Shown here piece by piece: positions 21,000-32,025 of a stretch of DNA of 64,000 nucleotides. A program made the translations under genes and the position numbers. A model generated the notes under the pieces. The model saw only the letters and a program-made list of their open reading frames with translations, was not told where the DNA came from and searched no databases. Each line of letters opens with the position of its first letter. Position 1 is the stretch's first letter. This DNA is from Neolentinus lepideus HHB14362 ss-1. Taxonomy: Eukaryota > Basidiomycota > Agaricomycetes > Gloeophyllales > Gloeophyllaceae. The stretch is taken from positions 62,001-126,000 of the forward strand of contig KV425602.1 in NCBI GenBank assembly GCA_001632425.1. The letters are read 5' to 3'.

Positions 21000-21345
21000 C
21001 ATCCTACCGCCATATCTCAATATTCTGCAGGCGCCAACGACCAAGTTTGCCTTGAGCTTCCCGCGAAATCCGTCGTTAAGCCACAGCGATTGTGTCACCT
21101 CAACACGTCGAAGGCCTCCTTTTCTAGACTGTGATGATTTTGGAGCCTCTCGGGTGTGTAAGAGGTCTGTATTTCTGCGAGACAATGAAAATCTATTCTT
21201 GACACTTGATACCTCAGAGATGGTCGGTGCCTGACTAAAATGTTCCGCGCTATTCTCGGGGAAGTATTACAGGTGCGACTGGGCGGTAACGGATGGCCAC
21301 GATTCAATAGCGCTCTATGGAAATCTGGAGTCGAGCCCTGTCACA
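21000..21345 (+). pseudogene. U1 remnant of the unknown gene found in U2
   Basis: It follows the shared tgatcactcaagaacact motif. A short stretch (cctcaacacgtcgaaggc) matches the frame at 24968 onward in U2, and FRAILGEVLQ at about 21240 matches RRYILGKHR at 25812. Similarity is patchy and frames are broken. Confidence 0.35.
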
Positions 21346-21359
21346 CCGCGTAAGCTGCA

Positions 21360-22260
21360 TTCTCATTCATCTTCCAGCTGAGGACACCGGTTGACTACTT
21401 GCTCCCTATAGAGACCATGCTTCTAGACTTGTCGATAAAGTCCAGGAGTGTAATCTGGATAAGGAGACAATCGCGTCCGAGTGACTCGACTATGTGTCAT
21501 TAACACAGTCACGTCCTCGTCCTAGAAATGCAGCTGTGAGATCTTCCAGTGCATATATAGAAATGACCATCATGTGAACTCTGGATTACCAGTTTCGATA
21601 CATCACAGGCCACTCTACTCAAGCTCAACCTGGTGAGTCGTGAAGAAGCAATATGCCGATTTATTTGGGGTGCATCGTAATACGCTAACTATCTTGTCAA
21701 AAGGGCTCTATGATATCCTGGGCTTTGATCCGCGGATATACTGGCGTCTAAGACAACAGTACTTCAAGCCCGACTTGAAATCGGACGTCGAGTACCGCAT
21801 CTCAAGCCTCTATCCTGCAAATATCAAGGATGATAGCATTCCAAACATAAGCAATTTTGTCATTAACATCCGTGCCTCAATTCTGAGAGGTGGCCGTGAA
21901 GACTGGGAGTAACCTTGACACTGGCCAATATTCAACTATGTGACTCATGGCACAAGGTCGACCCACTCACAAGTTCTCCGTTGAAATTCTGCTAAATCTC
22001 ATAAAACTCTATGTTGAAAATATATCAGAAACTGAGCCACACCCCTTTCACTATGGATGACTTCAGATTACACATGTTTGACGATGGAGGGATGCCACCC
22101 GAAAAATTATCGTGTTAATCAAGCACCGCACATGTAAGTCTGGTTTCTGATATCTCAATAGTATTATAGTACAGTGCACTGACCCACCGCTTATTCGATT
22201 AGTGGAATGTAGTCATCCAACAATGTTAATCATCCCTGAACCCAGGCTCCATCTCGTGTG
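21360..22260 (+). pseudogene. Cyclin pseudogene between U1 and U2
   Basis: Pieces match the cyclin at 54364-55721: TPVDYLLPIETMLLDL (its PETMLLEF region), LLKLNL, KKQYADLFGV and, at 22115-22215, IKHR with the following intron and acceptor (gattag TGGAA). Between KQYADLFGV and IKHR lies a stretch coding GLYDILGFDPRIYWRLRQQ that is also present at 26590-26670. Several stops break the frame. Confidence 0.55.
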
Positions 22261-22289
22261 CGTGACCGAGATCGGCGCACTCTCTGATC

Positions 22290-22640
22290 GCGCACGTCTG
22301 TTAGGGAGCACTTCACTGAATACACAATAGTTGACTGGAACTATCCGGATGCATCTTCACTTCCTACGGCTTCTTCGCCGCACCGTTGAACGTCACTTGA
22401 TGCGTCCACCCACTCGTATTCCCTCTCAATGGGAACGTCAGTGACCACCGCGGAAGGAGTTGGCAGGGTGCGTTGAGCGGATAGGCTGGTATAGGTAGGA
22501 GTACAACGAAAAGAAGAGTGATGGGATTGTTGCGGTACGGCCACCACTAGGCGGAACGCTCAGTTAGATCGCAAAGATAAATTATTAATCTTGTATCAGT
22601 GATAAAGAAGAAAAAAGCTTCATGAATGAAAGGATCCAGA
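22290..22640 (+). repeat. Repeat R, copy 3
   Basis: A shorter copy with the core catctcaatgggaacgtcag-like block at about 22424-22480 and the conserved 3' end ttattaatcttgtatcagtg at 22580. Confidence 0.7.
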
Positions 22641-23065
22641 TGGAAAACGAAGATTCGGCAGTGGAATGTGACTATGCAGAACCGTACATGGCGTGAAGTG
22701 CGCTGTGAATGCCATCGGGCCTACATCAAGATTCAGAGCAGGTAAGGAGTTAGGAGCTGACTTACATTTAGTCAGCGCGGGGCGGGTTTGGGTCGCGTCT
22801 GCGGTCAATTTTACATGCGTAGCTTCCAGTTGGGTCTCATCTGCGGCCGATGTCAATTTGCCATACCTGACGTCGTCTTCCTCGCGATAGCCTTGATGAG
22901 AGCCTCAATTGGGATGTTGATGTTTAGTCTGGCGAGAGCGCCCGGGAGGGAGGCGACATCGACGATCCGAGAAATATCAGCCGGAAGAGGTGGGGGCGAC
23001 AACAATATTACAAGTAGTGGTGGTAGTACTAGTAGTACCAAGTACTGAAGCCAAGTTCGACTCAC
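22620..23065 (-). pseudogene. Conserved ORF 'PPLPADI..LPGALARLNI', U2 copy
   Basis: The minus-strand frame 22853-23065 contains PPLPADISRIVDVASLPGA, then LARLNINIPIEALIKAI. The same block is at 37359-37577 (+) and 46290-46440 (+). The adjoining frame 22620-22856 (TAHFTPCTVL block) matches 37585-37854. Conservation of one frame in three diverged copies suggests real coding sequence, transcribed away from the transporter promoter. The protein is not recognised. Confidence 0.45.
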
Positions 23066-23293
23066 AACTCACGGCTTTCGGTCATTCCCGGAGATCTCGA
23101 TCGAGCACAAGCGGCGCGGCGACGCCGTTCTCACTACTCTCGAGTACTCTGCGTTATGCCGGTCCAGTACTTGTCATCCTCGAAACAGGTAGTACGCCAC
23201 TGCTCTCACGACTTGATCGCTGCGTGCGTTATCCTACATATACTCACCACCTCGATCACCAGTCGAAATTTGATCGCGCTGGTTTAGAATACC

Positions 23294-23442
23294 ATAGCAG
23301 CAGACTGCACCTCTTTCTCTCCTAGCGACCACCAGCCCGGCAGTAGTCACGACCGAGAAAAGCACGAACGGACGTGCGAAGATGGCGGAACCAGTAGGTA
23401 GCAGTGAGCCTATTGTGCATGGCGATGAGCAGACGGCAGACA
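23294..23442 (+). pseudogene. U2 orphan transporter exon 1, start codon lost
   Basis: The promoter (ggtcattcccggagatctcg...) and exon 1 of the transporter are recognisable. The ATG is now ATA (23294-23296), the frame contains a stop, and the GTGAGT donor at 23443 is kept. CT-rich DNA follows, as in U1, U3 and U4. Confidence 0.7.
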
Positions 23443-24050
23443 GTGAGTATAGTTATCTTTGTCCTCGTTCTCTTTCTTTGTCCCCTCCTCTTTTCTTCCC
23501 TCTATCCATGTCCTGATCTCCCCTTCCGCCTACGAGATCGCAACCATAGCTCCGATGGGAGAGGGCGAGACGAAGAGGTTCGTTTCCCCTCCGGCGAGGC
23601 GTCGCAGCACGCTGTCCCTTTGCTTTCGTGGACTAAGTTAGGGGTTGGAGGGAGATCTACACGTCTATTGAAATCTTTTCGTAAGATTGTCCTAGAGGGT
23701 TCGTACCTCCTACTCCCTACTCCTTATCTTAAGCTTCCTCTCCCTCCGGATCACCTTGAATATTAGGTACAGCTGGGCCCGCTCTCCTCTCATTTTCCTC
23801 TGTCTGGGTGAGACGAGCAGATATATATTCTATATTGAGGTGTTCGCAGCGTCTCCACGATATAGCATATATATCCTCCGTGCTCTCATCTCACCTCCCG
23901 TTACCGATATGCTGCATATACGGCTATTATCTCTCTTGCGACATCTCACTTTTCCTCCTCTCCTCTCCATTCAAAACAGTCCAGAGTTCCGCGCTTGGGT
24001 CGGGTCAAATCGTTAAGAAAATAGGCTAATTTTGAGGTAAGGCGAGTTTC

Positions 24051-24350
24051 GTGGTTCATTACCGGGCTTGTGGTATTCTTCCATGCTTGATGGAACCGCA
24101 GGAAGGTGGTCCCTCACGTAAAACTCTTGAACGTCTAAGTCCAATGGAAAACAAGGTCATTGCGGAATTGTTGGTCGAGGATGGTCATGACTTCCGGTCC
24201 CTTTTCGTTCTCGTTGGATTGCAAGGGAGAGGAATGGTTTGTTCAGATGGGATAGATAAGAGTGAGTTATTAATCCCCTCCGTGCGTGGAAGGATCTCCT
24301 TCAACGAAACACCCGCAACTTCCGCGGTAAATGAGATCTTTCAAAGATGA
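24051..24350 (+). CDS. Hypothetical 99-residue ORF of unit U2
   Basis: The frame ends SVRGRISFNETPATSAVNEI then FQR and TGA. The last 45 residues and the stop position are kept in the inverted U4 copy (49513 onward, minus strand) and partly in U1. Keeping one frame and one stop between diverged copies is mild evidence for coding. No domain recognised; it could be a terminal exon. Confidence 0.35.
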   Translation: MVHYRACGILPCLMEPQEGGPSRKTLERLSPMENKVIAELLVEDGHDFRSLFVLVGLQGRGMVCSDGIDKSELLIPSVRGRISFNETPATSAVNEIFQR

Positions 24351-24446
24351 CTATATCCCATCCATCAACTCAAATCTATTGGATGTTAGGTTGGTTCAGA
24401 TACGTTCCGCTCGCCGTTTAAAAGTTGTTTCATTCTACTTTGTTCA

Positions 24447-24800
24447 TCAGTCATTTCTAGAAATACAGCCGCAAAACGTACCCCGTGTGCCGCCTGAAAG
24501 TGACCTTGTGGTATTCTTCACGACACTGGTCGTACGAGTCCTATTTTTGTTTAGCGTTTGGTGGCATTGACATTTGACGTTTCTATCAGAATGAGATTTT
24601 CCTGCGCAGTGGAACGTGTACAATGGTGTGAAACATATATTTGAATGATGAAAGACTGTGTGATATCCATTGTTCGTCGCGGTAGACGTGCCACTCGATG
24701 CGATTCTACTCATCCCCCCCGAGAAAAAACAATGATCAAAGACAGCGCCGGTCCTTTGTACCCCTTCAAAGAGATTTCTGTCAATGAATCTTTGAATCAT
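24447..24800 (-). pseudogene. Decayed ORF family 'RLPRRT..CFTPLY', U2 copy
   Basis: It has the block order of the U1 copy at 20462-20842. It reads IQRFIDRNLFEG, STATNN and ICFTPLYTFHCAG in shifting frames, and lacks part of the 3' half. Not recognised. Confidence 0.4.
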
Positions 24801-24967
24801 TTGCTTTCAGTAGGAAACAAAGGGGAGCACATACGTACTCAAGCGAAATCTCCTTATAATGCCAGCCGTTTTCGTGGATATGGATATTCCATGGAACCAG
24901 ACGCTCGCTGTCGACGCTACTATCTCTTCATGAATCATGATCACTCAAGAACACTACCCCTACCCAC

Positions 24968-25541
24968 CATGCCTCTACCATCCTCAGGCCTCGTTCGCCT
25001 CCGTGAGCTCTTGGCGAGACGTGTCATTGAGCGATGCTGCCACTTCAACACGTCGAAGCACTCCCTGCTAGACAGTAATGATCCTGCTGCGTATAGCGCG
25101 CTACAGAGATCTGGAAATGTCGCCAGAGAGGTTTGTCGATGTTTCATTGGAGTTGATATTTTATTTCTTCGCTGACATCGCCCATATCTAGAAACGCGAC
25201 TGGTTCGAAGAGCAGAAATACTGACAGCCAATGGCGTAGAAGAACTGCATCGCCCGGTTCCTCAGATAACGAGCCCTCTGTGTCCGGAGAAATTCGGGTT
25301 ATGCTGACTCTCGACAGAGAACGAAGAAGATACTTCATGCCGAGGTCAGTATGCCGATCTTCGTCGCCGCTCCACCTGTCACTCAATACCAGAGCAGGTA
25401 TTTCTTCAGTGAAGGGAACCCCTCAGTGTATTTCTCACTTCAAGAGAGTGTGGTGAATCTTGCATTCTTGATCCATCAAAACCTCGAACATGGACTGCTC
25501 GAGCGCATATCCGAGTTGACGGGAGAAAGATTTGTTCCTTA
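24968..25541 (+). CDS. Unknown gene of unit U2, two or three exons
   Basis: It follows the tgatcactcaagaacact motif by about 13 bases. Exon 1 reads MPLPSSGLVRLRELLARRV...SALQRSGNVARE. A GTTTGT...ATCTAG intron (about 25130-25190) leads to KRDWFEEQKY and TGA; this junction keeps the frame and gives a plausible end. The same exon in U4 reads KCHWFEEKAFYSQVDETT. A further open block, SRYFFSEGNPSVYFSLQE through LTGERFVP, ends at 25541 in another frame. Either the gene has a further splice or the copy is decaying. No family recognised. Confidence 0.35.
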
Positions 25542-25640
25542 ATCATCTGCCGCATCGACATTGACATTGACTCGCGTAAGTATTCCAGTTGAAGCCTCGC
25601 CCGCTGGGATACTGCTCAATCAGTCCCGTGCGCATAGAGT
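25490..25640 (+). repeat. Direct repeat with 26018-26140
   Basis: The stretch cgcatatccgagttgacgggagaa...catctgccgcatcgacattgac...gcccgctgggatac matches 26018-26140 (gacgggagagcatgg... catctgctgcatcgacgttgac ... gcccgctgggatag) in the same orientation. It suggests a local tandem duplication of an exon end. Confidence 0.55.
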
Positions 25641-25811
25641 CATTGGATCTGACACTCTGATGTCCTCATTCAATGATCCCCCACTCGCTATCACAAGAAT
25701 AAGAGGCATGGGATGAATTCACTCGCTGATACTGGGGGGAGGTGAGAATGCACTTACGGGTGGCCGTACTCGACAACTGCAGCTACCCACCCACCCATCC
25801 AGCTCGAAGGG

Positions 25812-26084
25812 ATGCGCCGCTATATTCTCGGGAAGCACAGGGCCATCAAAGACTACATGGGATGGCCGAAAAGAGGACACCGTGGTCGCTCCTACAAATG
25901 GCAGTGGAAATGGACCAGCGACTCTGAATCATCTATCGGATTTTGGAACTCCGGAACAGACTCTGTACTGGAGATGGACGCTCTCATCGCTTTCTTTAAC
26001 GAAGCTGCTACACATCGGATCCAGTGCATTGACGGGAGAGCATGGACGGGTTTGTCCATTCGTCATCTGCTGCATCGACGTTGA
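25812..26084 (+). CDS. Hypothetical 90-residue ORF
   Basis: The frame starts MRRYILGKHRAIKDYMGW and contains YKWQWKWTSDSESSIGF and EMDALIAFFNEAATHRIQ. It is rich in Trp and looks protein-like, but no family is recognised. Its start region matches a remnant at about 21240 in U1, and its end overlaps the direct repeat. Confidence 0.35.
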   Translation: MRRYILGKHRAIKDYMGWPKRGHRGRSYKWQWKWTSDSESSIGFWNSGTDSVLEMDALIAFFNEAATHRIQCIDGRAWTGLSIRHLLHRR

Positions 26085-26249
26085 CTCGCGTACTCTAGTT
26101 GGAGCTTCGCCCGCTGGGATAGTCCCGTGTGCATGACTAGTTGCGCCTTGCCTGGCACAGAGTATGCGTCCTAGTCGGCGGATCACTAATCTCCGTCTGA
26201 GGATCAGGGGACGTGTGGGCGCCAACGACTTGTGGGAAATACGCATTTG

Positions 26250-26555
26250 TATGAACTTTATATTTATACGAATGCGTGTTCCCCAGCTGCTCGCACGGTG
26301 CCCATTATCCCGACGTGAAAAGTTATAGCAAAGGACTCGCCCCAGTGCAGGTCAGACTGATCATACTTCTCAGCTGGATTACTGATCAGATCATTAATAC
26401 AGATGAGAAGTATATAAAATGCGCTCATCGAGATGACTGTCCACATGGCGGGAGCTCCAGCGCTCGGGTGGGCGGGATCTGAAGAAGTGTATGGCCTTTG
26501 GTTCCACCACGACTCGGAACTGAGGACCACCTGGTTACTTTTTGGTCTTTGGGGT
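26250..26555. other. No gene recognised
   Basis: About 300 bases with only shadow frames on both strands. It separates the U2 ORFs from the next cyclin fragment. Confidence 0.4.
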
Positions 26556-26800
26556 TCGTCGAGATGCGCTAGCCATCTTGTCGAAAGGGCTGTATGATAT
26601 CCTGGCCTGGATCTTGATCCGCGGATATACTGGCAACAGTACTTCAAGCCCGACTTGAAATCGGACGTCTCAAGCCACTATCCTCCAAATATCGGATAAT
26701 ATGAGAAGACTCATCGTGTTAATCAAGCACCGCACATGTACATCTGGGTTCTGATATCATAGGACAGTGCACTGACCGGTAGTCAGCCAACAAGTATCCA
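26556..26800 (+). pseudogene. Short cyclin-linked fragment
   Basis: It repeats the LSKGLYDIL..DPRIYW..QQYFKPDLKSDV block of 21690-21790 and the IKHRTCTSG block of 22115-22150 with deletions. It has no intact frame. Confidence 0.55.
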
Positions 26801-26879
26801 TTCATCTCTTGTGCGTGACCGAGATCGCGCCTGCCTTACCTGGTGAGCGCGCACGTCTGTTAGGGAGCACACGCGATAG

Positions 26880-27100
26880 TTGAATGGAATCGTCTTCGCT
26901 CTTTCGCCGCACCGTTGAACGTCACCTGAAATGTCCACCCGAGCGTATTATCTCTCAACGGGGAGGTGGCAAGTTGCGTTGATCCCACTCGGGAGCTGCT
27001 CGCTGGTACAGGAAATTAGGAATGTACGGCCTGCGGACATACAATGGATCACTTGACGAGTTAAACTGTGAAAATAAATGAGTAATCTTGTATCAATTAC
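26880..27100 (+). repeat. Repeat R, copy 4 (shortened)
   Basis: It carries the core (tctcaacggggaggtggcaa) with a deletion and the 3' end agtaatcttgtatcaatta. It lies directly upstream of the intact transporter promoter. Confidence 0.65.
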
Positions 27101-27167
27101 GTAGTGTGGGGCGGGGCGAATATTATTGCAGGTAGTGGTAGTAGTACTGAAGACAAGTTTGAGTTGG

Positions 27168-28503
27168 TAGGCTCGTGACCACCCTCTCGTAGCAGATTGA
27201 GGGCAGAATCTCGCTAGAGAGGCTGGTCGATTTGGCGTGGGAATCCGGTATACGCGACTTAAGTCTGTTGCCGAAGCTCGCCGCGCGCGCCACCGACAAG
27301 CCGATGCGACTCCGACGTGGTGCCGATTGTAGTCGTTTGTAGTCGAGTAAGAATTTTTGTAGTCCAATCATTATTTTTGTAGTCGCAATACAAAACGCGC
27401 CAGCGCCGCGACGCGTCTAAGTCCACTTCGTCTCGTGCTCTCTCGTACAATAACTTGGCTTACTCTATGGCTTCGCAATAATGGATCAGCTTCAACGAAT
27501 AGATCAAACCCTTCGTAATCTGGCCCAATCAACTCCCGGTCTTTTTTTCTTGCTCGCTAGCCATGTGCTTCCGTGGAACTCGATACCCTCTGCTACTTTT
27601 ATGGCTCAGCTCTCGTTTAATGAAAAACTCGACATCTACCGGGTCTGTATGCTATCGTTTCTTCTCACTGTCGATGGCAAGAATATTGTTCCTCGAGAAT
27701 CCCAACTGCGTGGGCTTCTGGCTACGATCCGAGGTCAAGATTCTGTGGTTTACGTACTGGAAAAACTCTATTCATGGTCTTGCCTCTGCTTTGGGATCTC
27801 AAGTCTGTCTCGGTTATTGTATCTCCATTGAAACAACTTCAAAGCAATCAAGTACGTATTTATGGGATATCTGTGCCGGCATTATCTAACTCACATTGTC
27901 AGGTTACGGAAATGATGCACTCGTTTGGTATACCCACCATCTGTATTAATGAAGACACGCCAAATGACAAAGAGTTATGGAAGGTATGTCATATCCCAGG
28001 AATAGAAGGGTAGAGTGCATAATTCTGCGGGGGGTACGTATATTGCACATAGGGAGAAATGGGGGATGAGAGTTGGGCTGGGTGATGAGGCGTTGTTGGA
28101 ACAGCGAAAGGGTGCTGTGTGCTTTGATCGGTGCATATTTGCTGATATGCCATTACGAAAGGTAGCCTCAGTTACAAGAGTTAATGTGAGAAAGCGAGAG
28201 AGCTGCAATGTGACAGGATAAAGGCGAAGGCAAGTTAGGGCGGCACAAATTTTACTAAGTCCAAGCTCCTGTGCGCGCGCGTTGAAGCCACTTGTAGTCG
28301 ACTACAAATTGTTTCTTACTAGATCTCGATTGTCAAACTCCGCAGAACTCAGCTCAACTCAGCACCATCTCAGCTCGAAAACGTAAGCGGCTACGCGGCA
28401 AAATAGAGTTAAGTCGCGTATACCGGATTCCCACGCCAAATCGACCAGCCTCTCTAGCGAGATTCTGCCCTCAATCTGCTACGAGAGGGTGGTCACGAGC
28501 CTA
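27168..28503 (+). mobile_element. Mutator-like element, 1,336 bp, perfect ends
   Basis: The terminal inverted repeats are 95 bp (27168-27262 and 28409-28503), begin TAGGCTCGTGACCACCCTCT, and match without a mismatch. They are flanked by a 9-bp direct duplication TTGAGTTGG (27159-27167 and 28504-28512). The empty site is seen in the paralogous promoters of U1 and U4 (ttgagttggtc). Long repeats and a 9-bp duplication are the hallmark of Mutator-like elements. No transposase is inside; the cargo is a helicase fragment. Several TTGTAGTC motifs lie just inside each end. Confidence 0.9.
27481..28013 (+). pseudogene. RecQ-like helicase N-terminal fragment inside the element
   Basis: The frame starts MDQLQRIDQTLRNLAQ and reaches LRGLLATIRGQDSVVY, where a helicase P loop is expected. 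The following TGKTLFMVLPLLWDL is in another frame, so bases of the Walker A loop are missing. Then come VSVIVSPLKQLQSNQV (motif Ia), an intron, and TEMMHSFGIPTICINED. The DEAH and later motifs are absent. It is a captured and damaged fragment of a RecQ-type DNA helicase gene and cannot be an active ATPase. Confidence 0.75.
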
Positions 28504-28705
28504 TTGAGTTGGTCGTGTGCACATAATCCATTTCACCTGTCACGGTCATTCCCGAAGATCTCGATCGAGGACAAGTGGCTGTGTGTCATCGGCGACGGGA
28601 TCTGCTGCGTCAACCCCGAAGCACGCCACTCGAGCCATGACTTCATCGTCGCGTGCTGCGCCTCGATCGCCAGCCAGAAATTTGAGCGCGCAGGTTTAGA
28701 TTACT

Positions 28706-31178
28706 ATGGCGGCTTCCTCTCCCAGCGGCGTACCCACCACCGAGAAAAACATGAACGGACGCGCAAAGACGGGGAACGACTTTGATGTGTATGGCGATGA
28801 GCAGACCGCCGACAGTGAGTGTGTTTTCTTTTCCTTCTGCTCTTGACGAGTGGACAGCTGTATTGTGGTGTACCTGCAATATCGACTATTCCTGCCACAT
28901 TTATCTCCTCCGACCCAACTAACCCACCCCTCCAGTCAAATACCGCACGATGCACTGGTGGAAAGCCGCCGCCCTCATGCTCGCAGAGACCGTCTCCCTC
29001 GGCATCCTCTCCATCCCCTCCGTCTTCGCGAGTCTCGGCATGGTCGCGGGGTGCATACTCGTCGTCGTACGTGTGCGCCCTTCACTGGCAGTAATAGTCT
29101 TACCTGTCTCCCCGCCAGTCCCTCGGCGCCGTAGCCACAGCGACTGGATACCAGATCGGCCAGTTCAAGCTGCGCCACCCGCACGTGCACAATATGGCCG
29201 ATGCGGGGATGGTCCTCGGCGGGCCTGTCTGGCGGGAGGTGATTCTTGACTACTAGTGTTGTTATGTTGTTCTTACGCATCGACGTCTCTATCATTTCAT
29301 CCACCCTCCTCGTTCTCCCCTCCATCTCACCCCCCACAGATCCTCGGCACAGCCCAAGTCGTCTTCCTCATCTTCGTCTGCGGGAGCCACGTCCTCACAG
29401 GGCTCATCGCGTTCGACACGAGTGCGTGCCCGTCCGAGCGACGGAGTGAATTTACTGACCATCCCTTCCTCTCTTCTCTCTACCCACCTCTCCCTCTCCC
29501 CTCTCCCCCCTTTCCCCTTACACCCCACCCCCCACCCCCTCCCAGTCACCTCCGGCGCCTCCTGCTCCATCACCTGGGCCGCCGTGACCGCCGCGCTCGG
29601 CTTCGCGCTCACGCTCCCGCGCACGCTCGACGGGATCAGTTATCTGAGTGTGGCGAGTTTTGTTAGTATTATGTGTGAGTGGGTTTTTGTTTGTGGTGGG
29701 AGTTGGTTTGTTTGTGGGAGTGGTTTGGTGTGTGATTTTGGTGGGAGGGGGTTGGGGTTTTAATTCAGGTCTACGCTGCTCGGGATTTTCATTCCGAGTT
29801 CACGCTGTCCAGCTTTTCCCTCGTCATCCACGCTCCTCAGTCTTTTCATTCCGCGTCTACGCTCTCCAGACATCCTTGAAATTGACATCTTCCTTGTCTT
29901 GCAGCGGCGGTGCTCATCACGATGATCGGCGTGGGCGTCACCGGGCACCAGGGCGGCGTCGGCGTGACGAGCCATTTGAACTTTGCGAATGGGTTTTTGG
30001 CGGTGACGGATGTGGTGCGTGTCCTCTCTTCTTCTTTCTCGTCTTCTTGTCTCATTCTCGTCTTCTCGTCTCTTCTCCCCTCTCTTCTCTCTCGTCTTCT
30101 CCCCTCCCTTCTCTCTCCCCCATCTTCTCTCCTCTCCTCTCCTCATCACCCCCTCCCCTGTCTTCTCACTCATCCTCCCTTCCCTCCCCTCTCTCCACCA
30201 CCCCACCCCCAGATCTTCGCCTACGCCGGCCACGTCGCCTTCCTCACCTTCATCTCCGAGATGGCCGACCCGCGCGACTTCCCCAAGGCCCTCCTCGCGC
30301 TCCAGCTCGCGGACACGACGCTCTACCTCGTCGTCGGCGTCGTGGTGTACGCCTTCGCCGGCGCACACACCGTCTCCCCGGCCCTAGGCAACACGGGCCG
30401 CACGCTGAGGAGGGTCGCGTACGGGGTCGCGCTGCCGACGATCGTGGTCGCGGGCGTGATCAACGGGCACGTTTGCGCGAAGCTGGTGCGCTCGCTTGCG
30501 TTTTTTGGTGGGGCTGGGCAGTGCTGACGGAGGTGCCAGGCGCTCGTGCGGGTGTTCAGAATGGACGGCGGGCGCGTGTCCCCGCATATGGCGCGCCACA
30601 CAAAGAAGGGGTGGGCGACGTGGATCGGGATATGCGCGGGGATATGGGCGCTCGCGTTCGTCATCGCGGAAGTGTGCGTCCGGCTATTAATCCGTTCGGG
30701 TGGGCGTGAAAGGCTGATTGGTGGTGGGGTGTAGGATCCCGTTCTTCAACGACCTGCTGGGGGTGATCAGCGCGCTGTTCGCGAGCTGGTTCACGTATGG
30801 CATTTCGGTGCGTCGCGTCGCTCGTCCCTGGGTTAGGCTGTGGGTGACGAGTATGGGTGTAGGGCGTATTCTGGTTCCACCTCAACCCCGCCGGGACGCG
30901 GTGGACGACCGCCGCGCGCAAGCTGCAGGCGGTGTTCTGGGGCGCGATCGTCTTGGTGCGCCTTCCGTCCCCTTCGCCCTACTCACGAACAACGCTAAGC
31001 GCGGGCAGGCCGGCGCGTTTATCATGGTCGCGGGGCTCTATGCGAGTATATGGAGTATCGTGAAAGGTATGCCGTGCGTTGTGTCGGGTGGGAGGTGGGC
31101 TGATTGTGATGCTGTGTAGGGTACCAGAGCGGGTCGTTCCCGAGCCCGTTTAGCTGTGTTAACCGGGCGCTGGCGTGA
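28706..31178 (+). CDS. Fungal amino-acid transporter (AAAP family), intact
   Basis: Twelve exons with short introns code for a multi-pass permease of the amino acid/auxin permease family (Aa_trans), closest in style to fungal neutral-amino-acid permeases such as Neurospora Mtr; it would move amino acids by proton symport. Exon 1 (28706-28814) gives a soluble tail, MAASSPSGVPTTEKNMNG to DFDVYGDEQTAD. Exon 2 gives YRTMHWWKAAALMLAETVS, LGILSIPSVFASLGMVAG, the family's first helix. Later exons give LGAVATATGYQIGQFK, ILGTAQVVFLIFVCGSH, IFAYAGHVAFLTFISEM, LADTTLYLVVGVVVYAFAGA and WTTAARKLQAVFWGAIVL, ending SPFSCVNRALA. Every junction I checked keeps frame. The CT-rich stretches (29460-29540, 30020-30210) are introns. 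A Mutator-like element sits about 200 bases upstream of the start. Confidence 0.9.
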
Positions 31179-31389
31179 GAGAAGGACAGTATACCCCGCT
31201 AATGCGAAGGATCGGCGGATATATTGATGTAATATAATGCTGCTAATTTATTTGCAACACCGGCTGGGGAGTGGAACTGACTGCTGCGCCAAACTTACCG
31301 GCCTCTCCGGTGCCACTGTTGGATGATGCGTATGTATGGTTTCGTTTGGCTATTGCGTATTCTATAGGTAAGCCAGACGCGAGCAATCA

Positions 31390-31880
31390 GATAGTGCGTT
31401 GACGCTGTTTGTGGTCTCGGTCATGCACACGAGATGGAGCCAGGGTTCAAGGATCTGTCGTCTGGTGGAGACCTTGCCTTCCAAGAGGGATTTTGTTGAA
31501 CGACTACTTTCGATGTGAAAGAAATTCCACTAACCGAACAAGCGGGGGTTTAGTGCGCTGTACTATAATGCTATTTAAATATCGCAAAAGAGACGTACAT
31601 GTACGGTGCTTGATTAACATGTCTCCATACGTCTTCTCAGATATTTTATTTAACATATTTCGATGCACGATTCATGACGCCCTCGCACAGCTCCAAAGAA
31701 ATCGGCATATTGCTTCCTCACGAAGTGCACACCAGGGTTGAGCTTGAATAGAGTGGCATCAGCTTCGGCAGCTGTGATATGTCGCAACTGAAATTCCAAC
31801 ATTCGCATAATAGTCATTTCTAAAGATCTCATAGCTGCATCTTCGGGGTGAATACTTGATTGCTGAAAGTTGGTCCACCC
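31390..31880 (-). pseudogene. Cyclin pseudogene downstream of the transporter
   Basis: On the minus strand, RSLEMTIMRMLEFQLRHITA, then TLFKLNPGVHFVRKQYADFFG, matches the cyclin at 54364-55721 (IMRSLDFELRHITVAE...). The C-terminal exon with its splice acceptor follows (about 31430-31530). The cyclin N box is missing and the frame is broken after YADFFG. Confidence 0.65.
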
Positions 31881-32025
31881 GAGTTGTTCAGTGGCCACAT
31901 CTGATCCATACCCAAGAAAATCAAAGCTAGCAATACAACGCCTTCCGGTACATGTTGTACACCGGCAATCCATTGCTTCTTCTTGTTTCGCACTCCCCAG
32001 CAGCAGCCCAATCCGAGCACAGAAT

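Noticed and set aside
29760..30368. 202-residue minus-strand frame rich in Glu/Arg
   Set aside because: It is the reverse of the CT-rich introns and exons of the transporter; low-complexity composition.
29648..30709. 353-residue frame over the transporter
   Set aside because: It reads through introns and out of frame over transporter exons; its Ser/Pro-rich middle is a CT-rich intron.
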